A DNA stretch of 64,000 nucleotides from Euwallacea fornicatus (taxonomy: Eukaryota; Arthropoda; Insecta; Coleoptera; Curculionidae), in contig NC_089550.1 in the NCBI RefSeq assembly GCF_040115645.1, positions 372,001-436,000 of the forward strand, in the 5' to 3' direction. The notes under the pieces were generated by a model. That model was not told where the DNA came from. It made no database searches and worked only from the letters and a program-made list of their open reading frames with translations. Positions 50,031 through 61,500 of the stretch are shown one piece after another. The position numbers were made by a program, and so were the translations under genes. Every line of letters begins with the position of its first letter. Within the stretch, counting starts at the first letter, position 1.

Positions 50031-50533
50031 CAGTAGCTTTTTCGCTGCTATGTACATGGAGTTTGGCGAGTGCAAGCAAAACGCAATTAGGCGATTGATA
50101 AGTCCAAGAGAGACAGGCTACCGTTTCCCCTTCCATTATCAACGATCGGCCAGGATCGTGGACTCGCGAACAGTACGCTTTAATCCAAAAGTGAATGTAG
50201 TTCTACATGGTTTTGGAGGGCGTAAATAAGCAAATATGTACAAATTTGAATGCGTTTTTCGAGAACAAATTCCATAATAAATTTTAATGCAGGCTTACGT
50301 CTACAAACAGCACAGCAGAAATGGTATTTTTAAAAGGCATTAATTCAAAAACGAGCCCTTTTTGTAACATCATCCGCCCTCGGATTAAAGCGTACTGCTT
50401 ACGAGTCAACGACGCCAGCCGATCGTTAACAATGGAAGGGGAAACAGTAACCTGTCTTTCTCGCACTTATCAAACGGCCTAATTTCCTTCTGCTCGCACT
50501 CACTAAAAGTGCATAGCAGCGAAAAAGGTACTG
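50031..50533. mobile_element. Foldback MITE, 503 bp
   Basis: The left end CAGTAGCTTTTTCGCTGCTA is matched by the complement of the right end, TAGCAGCGAAAAAGGTACTG. The arms of about 190 bp include a conserved CCGTTTCCCCTTCCATT block and CAGTACGCTTTAATCC (complement in the right arm). TA flanks both ends (50029-50030, 50534-50535). Opposing open frames at 50011-50229 and 50284-50466 are translations of the arms. Confidence 0.86.
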
Positions 50534-52039
50534 TATATTTAGGAGTGCATACTTTTCTTATTTAAAAATAGACGTACGTACATATGTACATATGCATGTT
50601 TAAAAAGCAACCTCAAAGTCTATAGTCGACCAGAATTTGAAATTATAAATATGTAGCGCATAAAATAACTGAGTATCAGAAAGGAGCCCATTGTTAATGC
50701 ATCAAATTATTTCAATCAATTGCCATTAAATGTAAAATAACATGTAAAATAGGTGGTGAATGAAATTCTCTATATAAAAAACTTTTAATCCAAAGCAGTT
50801 TGTTCCACTCTAAACCTACACAAAACAATAATTTTACCAAATGAATCCTTCCTCTGCAACATGCCTTATTACAAAAGAACTCAATTTTTTTAACCAGCCC
50901 TTTCCGAAATATATTCAAAGCAGAAATTCAATTGTTTTATATCCTCTCAATCGGTCAAAGCTGTTCTCCCTCTTTGCGGGCATGCACCAACCCCCGATTT
51001 GCCATCCAGAGTTTATTCATCCCCGCAGGCATAATTAATGGTTAAACATGCTGACGTATATGGTTTGGGGGTAATTTGAAGGGTCTATTGGTTTGTTTAG
51101 AACAAAACTGGTGTGTGCAAGGTATATTTTCATGTCGCACAGGAAGACGGCATTAACTAAGTCTCTGGGATATTTATTTCAACGCTAAATTTGTGGGGCG
51201 ATTGTTACAAGCATTACCTTGCAAAGGAATGCTTGAAATATGGATGAGAACACATCATGGAAGTCAACAGAAGTACTGATCCAATATTCACCAATCGAAG
51301 GGAGAAATAAATATAATAAATAAGATTTAGATGATTACTGTCGATTTTTTATGAGCGTCATAAGGTAGCTTTAATGATTGTTAAACGATAAAATCAAACC
51401 TACACTGTAAATGCTAATTTTTAATAGCGTTTTATCCAAATCTATTTAGGTCTCTAAAAAAATCTAACGACTTACGTTAGGCGTTAGGCAGGAGTGTGAG
51501 TACTGTTCAATGTTCGTGTTTAGAATCGTAACAATCTTATGTGAATTGTGCATCTCTATTTCATTAAATATTGAAAGAATTTGCAATAAAATAATGACAA
51601 CGACCGTTATTCTATGTGGGTTTGCTTTTACAAGTAGAATAACAAATATAGTAATACCAATATGTGGGTAAGTTCAATGATGAACTAAACGATTTCCGAT
51701 GTTTATCTGCGCGTTTACGTTTACTGGAGCGTGTGCGGTTACTATCGTCAAAACTTACAATACTTTAAAATTTACACAACAGCAACATCATTCACTATCA
51801 AGTCACATGACGAGCCAGCAATAAATTCACAACATAATTAATTTAAATTACCGTGTCTGTTATCTTCAAATTATTGGCCCCCCTTAAACCATCTGCGAAT
51901 TCTGGCGTCAGTACCACCTACATGTCATATGCTGCTTTTAAGTCTTTAACCTCTTCCAAATTTAAAGTTTTATATTATAGTCCGAAAAAAAATGTCTTTT
52001 TAAACACCGTATACGATTAATTAAAATTTTCGGAAAACT

Positions 52040-52300
52040 TCGGTTTGCCGTGTTCAAAAAGCGTACGGAGGCCGCAATCACCTGCCAATTCGCGGCGTCG
52101 TTGCACGAGCTACACTGCGGAACCGGCAACGGCGCGTGGCTGTCGCGCTTCGGAGGATGCTGCTGTCGCTATGGAAACGGCCGGGTGGGCGTACTGAGGC
52201 ATCATCATGGAATGGTTTCTAAAAATATTGCGTTCTACTGCTGCTGCTGCCATCTGGCGTCAAATTGCCGCTTATTAATTGTCGATTAAGTTTCAGATTT
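52040..52300. promoter_or_regulatory. CpG-rich island, possible promoter or first exon
   Basis: The base composition changes abruptly to GC-rich with many CpG. It includes GTCGCTATGGAAAC (52165-52178), which fits the RFX X-box consensus. On the minus strand an ATG in CCAGATGGCAGC at 52253 opens 47 codons (to 52110) starting MAAAAVERNIFRNHSMMMPQ. On the plus strand a frame of 79 codons is also open. No downstream exon was identified on either strand, so this may be a promoter, a first exon of an unseen gene, or an enhancer. Confidence 0.35.
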
Positions 52301-52719
52301 CTGCTGAAGCCGGTACAACATGGAATGATGTGGATATATAGAACAGAAAGCTTTAATTTCTATACTCTCCCTCTTCGGACAAAGACTTGTGCTCTAAATC
52401 CAATTTTCGACGTGAAATCGAAGTTGACACGATAGAAAAGTCATACAGGATGTTTATGTAAAACTCTGTCAGGTGGGGGATTCCCTATGTAGTACATTTG
52501 GAGTAGTTTTCAAAAAAAGCCTTGTTTTTATTAAAAGAAAATTTAAACTTATCGCGTTCTTATTGAAACAGGCTTTGACGTTGCCAAAGGTTTACACAAA
52601 TACTACCCACCTAGGATAATAAAGTACATAAGCATTCTTTACAAACGATGCAAAAAAATTGAGAGAAACAAGTCGTTCGTAAATTCAAGTCCCTTTCTAC
52701 TTTTAGTAGAATTTCAGAG

Positions 52720-52746
52720 GTTTCGGTCACTGTCAGACCTCATCAG
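52720..52746 (-). ncRNA. Hammerhead-ribozyme-like core
   Basis: On the minus strand CTGATGA (52746-52740) and GAAAC (52724-52720) enclose GGTCTGACAGTGACC, whose GGTC and GACC form a perfect four-pair helix II. The order and spacing match the hammerhead catalytic core. The following ACCTCTGAAATTCTAC resembles sequence next to such motifs in Penelope-like elements. A matching helix I partner with a cleavage site is not obvious, so self-cleavage is doubtful. Confidence 0.5.
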
Positions 52747-53681
52747 AACCACTTTCCAATTGTTGGAAACTTTGGAAATTGAAGTTCATAGGTAAATAAA
52801 ATAATTATTTTCTAATTTTCGGTTTAGTGTTTGGATTAATTTTTCAGGTCGCACGGTTCACGACAGATCATTGGACACGGCGACGTATTCCAGTTACTTT
52901 TAAGATTTAAAATAACTGTAAAAATTATTATTGGTTTTCGTTTTATTAATACTTGTTTCGTTAATTAATTATGTAAGGCATTGGAGGCAGAATTAAAAGT
53001 ACTAGTAAAATCTGGCAAAAGTACTATTCTCCCCACAACACAAGGTTGTTGAATATTGGGTAACATAAATAAACATTTTTATAATCAATTTATATTCCAT
53101 CTTTTTATCACTAACTTATTCGTAAAGTAAGAGATTAAACTCCCGATAAGTAACAACTTACGGGAAATAAAATACAGTTATAGATTAAAGTAACTAAATC
53201 ATACACATAAATACATATTGACAATTACGACTACACACAGGTCACACCCCTATCTTCTTAGTGAGCTCGCATTTTGTCAGAAATTGAAAGTAAAACAGGA
53301 AAAAAGCACTTTAATTTCACACCTTTACCTATTGATACTACGGTGCTCTGGTTCATATTCCACGCTATCATATGAAACACAAAGTCATTTTCAAATCAAA
53401 TTAGCATGACCATGATTACTCGCGTAGTGTATGTAATGGTGTTTCAAAAGATTTGAAAGATTACTTCACCAATTGCAATAAAATAGGATCGTTTCACGAA
53501 CGTCTACCGTACCTTAAACTTAAGGTTGGAACCATAAAAAAATTAAAAAAACTGCATAAAACTTTGAGTATAACCTCAAAAATAAAAACAAATAAACATA
53601 AAAGTTTACTAATAAGTACTTTTTAAATAAAAAATAGTAATGGTCAAAAGTGCAAACCTACCGCATTAAGGAGGATTAAAA

Positions 53682-55212
53682 CTATTCTGGAATTGAAGCT
53701 TCCTTTGGAAGAATGGAGACTTCTCCCAGCAATTTCTTGATTTGGTCAGGAGTGGGCTCAATACTTTCCACAATAAATTCTGGTGTTGGAGGAAGCTATT
53801 CAGAAAGAAAAATAATCCTATTCCGATTTTATTTTCAATCATAAACATCTCACATTCACAGGTTGATGTTTTCTGTTAGGTGCACTATTTCCTGAGGTTG
53901 CACTGCTTAATTCAGTTGGTTCGGATGGTTGAAGTTTACTAAAACGTTGACGTTCCGCAAGTCTAAAGTTCCTTTTCGTCGCGGCTGATTCTGTATCAAG
54001 ACGACGTATTATAGGCCGGCTTTCACAATACGCCTTTGGATTGTATGTTGGTATATTAACCTTTAAAACAAAAAGATTTCAATTGTGATCTGACCAAAAT
54101 TTCTGTTAATTTTGTTGCATCACATAAAACAACTCTCAAACTCAATTGAGAGAATATTAATGAAACTTACATCGTCCCAAGATGAATCAACAGGTACTGC
54201 TGAAGCCTCATGCACGATAGGTTTGGGTTGGCGAATAACTGACGACTCTTCAACACAAATGTCTAATTCTATTACTTTACGGCTTGGACAGTAGTGATGG
54301 TGGTACTGAATAAATAGAATAAAATATTTTACACTTATACGTATAAATTGTACCTCTGTGGCTTTACAAAAAAATAAATAAATGCAATCTGGAGGACTTT
54401 AAATGCTTGATAAAACAGTCGAACCCCTATTTTACTGAATAATCATTATCCAAGCTGCCTTCGGGTTCGATTATACGATGTGCATAAATCTCTATATGAA
54501 CCAAGTAATGTCGTGTATGTAGAAGACGTTCCTCATATTCAGTCTGATTCAAATGAGTTTATTAATGGAAATGGGAACAAAATTTTAAATGTAAAAAATG
54601 TTATAAAATAATATTGCAATGCCAAAACAAAAATCGTAAATTTCTAATAAAATACTCTATATAGGTTGCTGCAAATTTGCAGAAGTACATGGAAACCTTC
54701 TAAACTATAAAAGATAGAAAATCTGATAAATTAAGTCAAATATTCAAAAATTAATACTCATTGAGAGTTTGCTTTTACATTGAAAAAACACCGAGTATTT
54801 CGAATTCCATTTTCAAAAATATTGTAAGGATTGTTCATTGCAGAAAGATCAAACTATCGCATTGTTAAAACACTTTTTCAAATATTCCTTTACTATTTGT
54901 TTAGCTGTAAGTGTAAATTGAAAAAATGCAGTTATATAATACCAGTACAGTAATATAAATCACACCTACTGGCAATTCAGGCTCCGGGATCCGGTGTGTA
55001 GAATTAAAGTCACAGATTGCCAACTTATCACTGCTCTGGTAACTTTTTCTGCATTTGACCAAATGCATATCCATTCGGCTCTTTCGAATGTAATGTGATG
55101 GATTGTAAGGGCACATGAGTTGTTCCTGATTACTGGATCAATCATAAAATCATCAAATTAGTAAGGGAAATATTATAAGGAACTTGCATACTTACTCTCT
55201 CAAGATTTCCAT
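53682..55212 (-). CDS. GTSF1/Asterix-type CHHC zinc-finger protein
   Basis: Five coding exons join in phase: 55196-55212, 54970-55132, 54171-54305, 53854-54060 and 53682-53795, giving 211 residues. Two CHHC fingers with exact C-x5-H-x9-H-x3-C spacing are present: Cys13-His19-His29-Cys33 (CPYNPSHYIRKSRMDMHLVK then Cys33) and Cys46-His52-His62-Cys66. The second finger is split by an intron after Leu-Pro. The rest is a 145-residue polar tail containing SSWDD (residues 101-105) and a short acidic, Pro-rich end. Tandem CHHC fingers of this kind define GTSF1 (Drosophila Asterix). Members bind RNA and assist Piwi proteins in piRNA-guided silencing in germ cells. Animal GTSF1 is typically about 160-170 residues, so the tail is longer than usual. 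An acceptor-like CCTAG just upstream of the start (exon from about 55229) implies a separate 5' UTR exon, possibly near 58.3 kb. Confidence 0.88.
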
Positions 55213-55229
55213 ATTGTTGGATAATTTTT

Positions 55230-58200
55230 CTAGGCAAAAAGTCTAAAATTGCAAAATTTTGCAATTAAAATCCTTAAGTTTATGACAAATTAAACAAATA
55301 AAATAAGTGACGTTAAGAAAAGAAACCGGAAAGTTAGAAAAATAAGTATGATGAAAAGGCAACTATAAAAGATAAATATTAATTTGATATGATGCTATAT
55401 AGGGGCAAAATTTCTAATATTGTTAGATATATGTGATATGCCACAGCATTGCTAAACAGAATCAACTGAAAAAATGACAGTAAAACACTCACTACTTTCT
55501 ATTGACTCATCATCATAAATGTTCATTACCAGGTCAGTTTACAGTGAATATAACGAATAAATGTAGTAGTTAAATACAAGACATGATAAATGATTTAAAT
55601 TCATGGGTAACACATCCCTAATTCAGTGCTGACTGAGAATAGAGTGACTCAGTAAGCCACTACTGCATTATTGTAAACTTATTTGCCTGAAAACGTAAGA
55701 GAACATGAACTTGTAATAGATGTCACAGACAAATTCATACATTACAAGTTGATGCTTCGGAGTGAATATAATTTGAATCAAAAGTAATTGCTTCTTCAGT
55801 ATGTGATATCTAACCTTACTTTTTTTGAGGCAGAAGTGTGCAGTGCAGAGAAGCAGCGCATTGAATTGTTTACTTTAGAAAAATATAAGCGACATGAAAA
55901 CCAATTTCCTTTTATTTGAACGCCATTTAAGTGGTAAGGCATATCCATGAACCAGTCTAAGCACAATTTGTATAGACAACTGGGCTTCGCTATATTCTTT
56001 GTAACATCACACTTAAGTCAAGCCCACGCATGCAAAGAATATGCACATTCTTCAAAATGTGAATTAAAACGGGTAAAAAACTTAATTACTAAACGAGTAC
56101 ACAACACAATTTATCTATAAAATGCATGTTTGCCAAGAACATGACGTTATGGTCAATAATTACTTCCAATACTTTACCTGACTTCAGTTGTGGCCTGTGC
56201 TGAATTTTATATTAAATTCTGGTTTTTGTTGCAACAATTTTAACACATCACAATACAAACTCAAAAACCGTTACAAACAGCTTACCGATCTTGTAGGTAA
56301 AGGACGTACAAGTGACACTGGTGTATCAATGACACGACTAATGACAGTTCAGGAGTTATGAATGGGAATCCGGAATATTTCATTTTACATTTACCATTTT
56401 TTCATATTTTACACTTACCGTTAAAGAATGGAAAGTTTTCAAGAAATCAATAGCCGCAATAAGTTACCCCAGTTAACGTCATTTTTGAATCGATGCTTAT
56501 TTTTTTAATAGTTGAATAATCGGGTATTTTGATTTTTTGTTGGCATCACGTGATCAAACTTTCCCTTACAAATCTATTGGTGGTAGAACACGATGGCCGA
56601 CACAAATTTTCTTTTTCCTTCTCATTCCAAGTCAGGTGGGCACAAACCTCATTGCCGTTTACACATATGCGACGATATATAACGTACATGTGTTAGATTC
56701 ATGGCAGCCTTTCATTCAAAAAATTGAAATAATTTCAGTCCAATATCGGCTATTGTTTGCTACATTCAGTCGTTCCAGTTAGATGAAACGTATTATTTTT
56801 CTTAACACAAAACTTCATAGAGAAAGATTTAAATGTCCCCATATCGTTTCTACTTTTCAGCAAAAAATTATCTTCAAATTCTCTACTCCGACTACTCTTA
56901 AACAACCTTTGTAATATGACCATTCAGACATTTCTGCCACATCTCGAACACTTCATGACCACTAGAAACACATGTGTTTGTCTTTAACATTTAATGGTAT
57001 CATATTTTATACCAAAGTATTTTTTCTTTTCGCCCAGGTTCCCAGGTTGCTACAAACGTCTTTTCAATGTAATTAACATTCGGATGCAACTTTTTCCTTA
57101 CAGTGTCTCTATGACTGAAAATAACGAATGTCTTTCTTTGGTATTTCGTATTATATGAGTAAATGAGTAAATTTGATACATGCCCTGTGCGGTGTTACCA
57201 AGTTGTGCAACTTTTCCCTAGATTTAGGGAAATCTCAAATTCAAAAACTGACCATCTACATTTGAACACACAACAATAAAAAGGATTTCTGAAATTCTAG
57301 ATACTGAAAAACGAAAGGTAGGTATCCTACTAGATAAATGGCATTGCCGTCTTTCCTAGAGTAATATGATATAAATTAATACATGAATAAAGAAGGTGGG
57401 AAGCACAAAAATTTATTATGCAAAGCTCAAATATGAAGTTAGTAGGCCAGCCACCTTGTTTTTCGCTTGTGAAGTCGAAGGACATATTTCATTGGCATGG
57501 AATTTGGTCGCGCTATGAATTCTTTAACCTATCGCATGCCATGAGTAGTTATCTAATCATATCGGAACGTGTGCACCAAAAGTGTAACATTCTAGTGTTA
57601 AAAGTTGGATAAGAACGCAAAGAACTTTTCTTGCACGGTGAAGACCAAATCAACCGATTACGACTAGGTAACAGAAATTGAGGATGAGCTCGGGCTGAAT
57701 AAGAGGCGAACGCTACCGAGATAGCAGAAAAAAACAGGAGAAAAAACGCAGACGAGAAGCACTAAGATAGAAGCAAGAAGGATGCGATCAAAGTCAATCA
57801 TTCAAATCAAATAATCGAAAGTGAAGCATTTCGGTTCGTTATCGAAATTTCGCAAAAAATCAAGAGTTGTGCAGCGCGTTTCTATTGCGTATCGTATGCT
57901 AAGACAAAAAAGGCTGATTTACTGACATGGATTGATCAACTTACATCCAGTTGGAGCATTGGTTTTATGTTACTCACTCATTATTTCCACTTATCCGAAC
58001 TCACAGAGCTGATTTGTGAAACGCATGCGTACGATAAAATATATCATTAGCCGAAGCCGGCGAATGCTGTGTTGGTCATTGGTCCGGTAGTCCGGTTTGT
58101 CTTCGACGTCAGCTTTTTTTATTTTAACGGCTGCATATTCCTAATCGCGGCATTGCCAAACATTATAAAATACTATGACATGTTCTAGTATTTTGTTCCC

Positions 58201-58261
58201 AAATCCTGTCTTCTTTAAAATGTCCACATTCAAAAAACTTCGTTTTTCCCTGAAATTTGGT
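55230..58261. other. Region between GTSF1 and E1 genes
   Basis: Probably the 5' UTR intron of GTSF1 and shared upstream sequence. No coding exon found; open frames at 56537-56782 and 57418-57612 (+) look random. Confidence 0.4.
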
Positions 58262-58384
58262 TCAAGTTGGAGATCTGACAATGTCGGACTTTGGTAACAT
58301 TCCGCCAATCTGTGCTCTCGGCAGGCCCCGGCAGCTTCGGCTGATTTCGTCTCGAAACAGAGGATCGTCTAATACCGGCGCCAT
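58262..58384 (-). CDS. Candidate divergent ORF or GTSF1 leader exon
   Basis: ATG at 58384-58382 in the context GCAAAATGGCGCCG, close to the TISU/YY1-type start element found at short-leader genes, opens 40 codons beginning MAPVLDDPLFRDEISRSCRG. It lies head-to-head with the E1 gene, 164 bp from its start codon, so a bidirectional promoter is likely. It could be a first coding exon of an unseen gene, an upstream ORF in a GTSF1 leader exon, or promoter DNA. None of its GT sites joins GTSF1 in the right phase. The plus strand is also open here, which weakens the case. Confidence 0.3.
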   Translation of the reverse strand: MAPVLDDPLFRDEISRSCRGLPRAQIGGMLPKSDIVRSPT

Positions 58385-58548
58385 TTTGCAAAAACCGCAA
58401 TTCACCATTCATTTCCTTCCGAAGTTGCTACCTGCCTGGCTAAAGATTGTTTCCGCGCTAGAAATTAGAAAATCTTTGCACTTACAGTCATAAACGACTA
58501 AAAGAAAAGCGATAATTGTAGAAAATCGTTTGCTTATCAATTAACACC

Positions 58549-61500
58549 ATGAGTGGCGACAAGAAGGGCAGTGCTCCGGCCGCAAACTTCGAAAAATGTT
58601 CGGTCGTTTTGGTAGATGTTCTCGGCACCACCACTTCTATTAATTTTGCTAAGGTAAGATTATTCCGAAAACATTTTAATACGTTCGTGTACTAAATTCA
58701 TAGCCGGTTAGCAACAACTGAGGTTTTTTTATTTGTTTCATTTCATTGCTGTTTGAGAAATTTACTGTTTATTGCCGATTTTGATTACTTATCGGCAACC
58801 GGCTAGAAGGCCAATTCGTGGTCCGTTCAGTGTTTTTGTTACTAAGTGGTTTTAAAATGGCAACCATTGTAACTTATGTTAGTGCTGTTTACTACAGTTC
58901 CTCTTTAAGAGAGATTCCAAGCAAATATCCTTCATTCTATGTAAGCGGCTAACCTGTATTCCTACTAAATGTGAGCTAAAAATAAACCCGGTTTGTCGTC
59001 CTTGAGCCAGGTAAAATCTTAGGGTGCATTCACTTTATTGATATTTTTTGTCTAGGGAACAGCTGGCTGAGTTGGGGGCTAGGAATAAGGTGAAAGGCGA
59101 CGGTACCATTTTCCTAACAATAGACAGTTTCACAATACCTCTTTTATTTTTCAACTGGATATCTTTTAAGTTTTAAGCTCCCCTAATCCAACACATTAAA
59201 TTTATGTTTCAATTTATTTATGTATTTCGGGATATATTAAAGATCAGGATAACATACATAAATTAGAAAAGAAAGAAAATGCAAATGAACAAAAATAACT
59301 GACATTTTTTGCTGCTCAAAATGCTGTCTGATGTTTATGGTACAGCAGTAAAAAATACGTTATATACAAGGTGAAACTTCTTTGTGGATTTATGGGGTAT
59401 TGGCAAGACTGAACTAGATAGGTAAAATTTGATTACACGTTCCTGGGGCCGATTTTTAAGAAAAAACTAATGTATCTTTATTTTTGGTCAATTTTAGTAG
59501 TTTCTGATATTCAGGACGTTTTTAAAAATTTTCCATTTCAACATGGCGCCGTATTTCAGCCATTATGAAAGACAGAACACATTTTCAAATAGTAATTTAG
59601 AGATTTGTAAGTAGAGTTCAGGTGTGATTGAAATTTTTCTACTCCTGATAACTTTTAAGTTTCAACATGAAGTTAATTTGTCTTAAAGAGACATTATATT
59701 ATTAGATACTTTGAACCTTCTCGTGAATAACTTCAAAAAAGATAAAAGTTATGTATTGTTTTCTTTTTGGCTTTATATATTTTAGTTAAAACATATGACA
59801 TATAAGAAACTCGATGACACTGTTGGATTCTACATAACAAAACATTGAAAACTTTCTGAAAACTGAAACGCCACAAGAAATAAAATACTTAAAACAACGC
59901 TATTATTTTATATATTTATTTAAAAAAATTAAGTACAATAAAAGATTTATGTGTTTTGTTTCATGCACTATGATTTGTCTATCATTTAGCCAATTTCAAT
60001 GGTATGACATACAGTAACATTTTAATATTTGTTGAATTAATATATGTATAGGCCTGAACCTGTACAGAATATATTTTTTCTGAAGTATGTACAGGATTTA
60101 GCAAAGCTATATTATGTACAAAAAAAAAATTATTTCCTATTTTAAAAACTGAAAAACGGTTCTAGGAAAACATTAAAAAATCTATTTAAAAACAACGTTT
60201 TTTGAGCTTTTGAATATTCACCCTCTGAACTTATTCCTTGAATATTTATAGGTTGCTATCAAAATATGTACTTTTGAAATTTTGATTTGTACTGGTTGTC
60301 CTACCCTTTTAGTAAGGAAAGAGTTGCTTATCTTAAGGAATATCATTAGTTTATAAAACAACATCCATAACCATTATTTTTATGGTAAGTACTAGAATTT
60401 TGCGATATATTCAACCCACTTTGTTTCTACAGAGTTTCAGAGTAGATCATGATCCTCATATCACATATTTTGTCTTAATATGCAAAAGAAAACTATAAAA
60501 AATGAAGTAAAAACTGACATTTTTTGTTTATCTGCCGTATATAAATAAATATTAAATTAATGGTGGTAACGAAACGTAATATTTTTTGTCGTTTATGTAA
60601 TTTTGATTTGTCAAGGGTAATAAAGTTTAATTACGACTTATAAAATTAGTCTCGACTTATTAACAAAGCCCTACTTAGCACTTCTGATAGAATTTGGGCC
60701 GAGGTAAGTACGTAAAAAAACAAAGCGCTTTAGATAGCTATTAAGTAGCTAATCCACAAAGATATGCTTTTAAATCTACCCAACGGTTGTAAAGTGAAAA
60801 AGAAATTATGGACACTTTATGGCCCGAGAATTAAAATTAACTTGATAGATAACGTTCATACGTATTGTTGCGGCTGCGAGCGTTCGAAGGATTCTTGTTA
60901 ACACCGAACTAATACAGCTCTTTTTCTCATTTTAATAATACACTAATAAGTTACTATTACACTACTAAACACTCTGTAATTAGAGTATTGTACAATTTTT
61001 TTACTAAGATACAATATTAGCATACACAAAAATGCCAGACATACATAAAAGGAAGCAATAAATTACCCGGTGGAGGAGATATAAACTCTTTTTCAGCATC
61101 TGACGCTAGTCGTAACGGAATTTCCTCATTTTTTTTTACAAAAATTTGAAGTTTTATACTTCAAAATAATCCGGCTTCACTATGTATTTTGATGTCTTTC
61201 TGCATATTGAATAATTTTTTAAATCTTTTGTTCAGAATGTACGTACGTATGAGTAAAAATGATCTTTGAATTTGTTTGTTTTCATACACCGTATATCAGA
61301 ATTGTATGACACATTATGCTTAGAAAATTATAATAGAAATACCAGTAAACGCGTAGGAAATCACTAATTAGTTGTAGGCATTGTTTTCGGTTGTTGCTGC
61401 CAAAACACGAGTTTGATGAACCTTTCCAGTATATTTTCTAACACGAATTAAAGGTTAAAACTTGCTGGCAGGCAGAGATCTATCGAGTCGTATGTAAATA

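Larger units (their letters stand above)
50536..53681. other. Intergenic DNA downstream of GTSF1
   Basis: Mostly AT-rich and unassigned, apart from a CpG-rich island near 52.1 kb and a hammerhead-like core at 52.7 kb listed separately. A possible minus-strand AATAAA for GTSF1 lies near 52936, but I cannot fix the 3' end. Confidence 0.4.
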
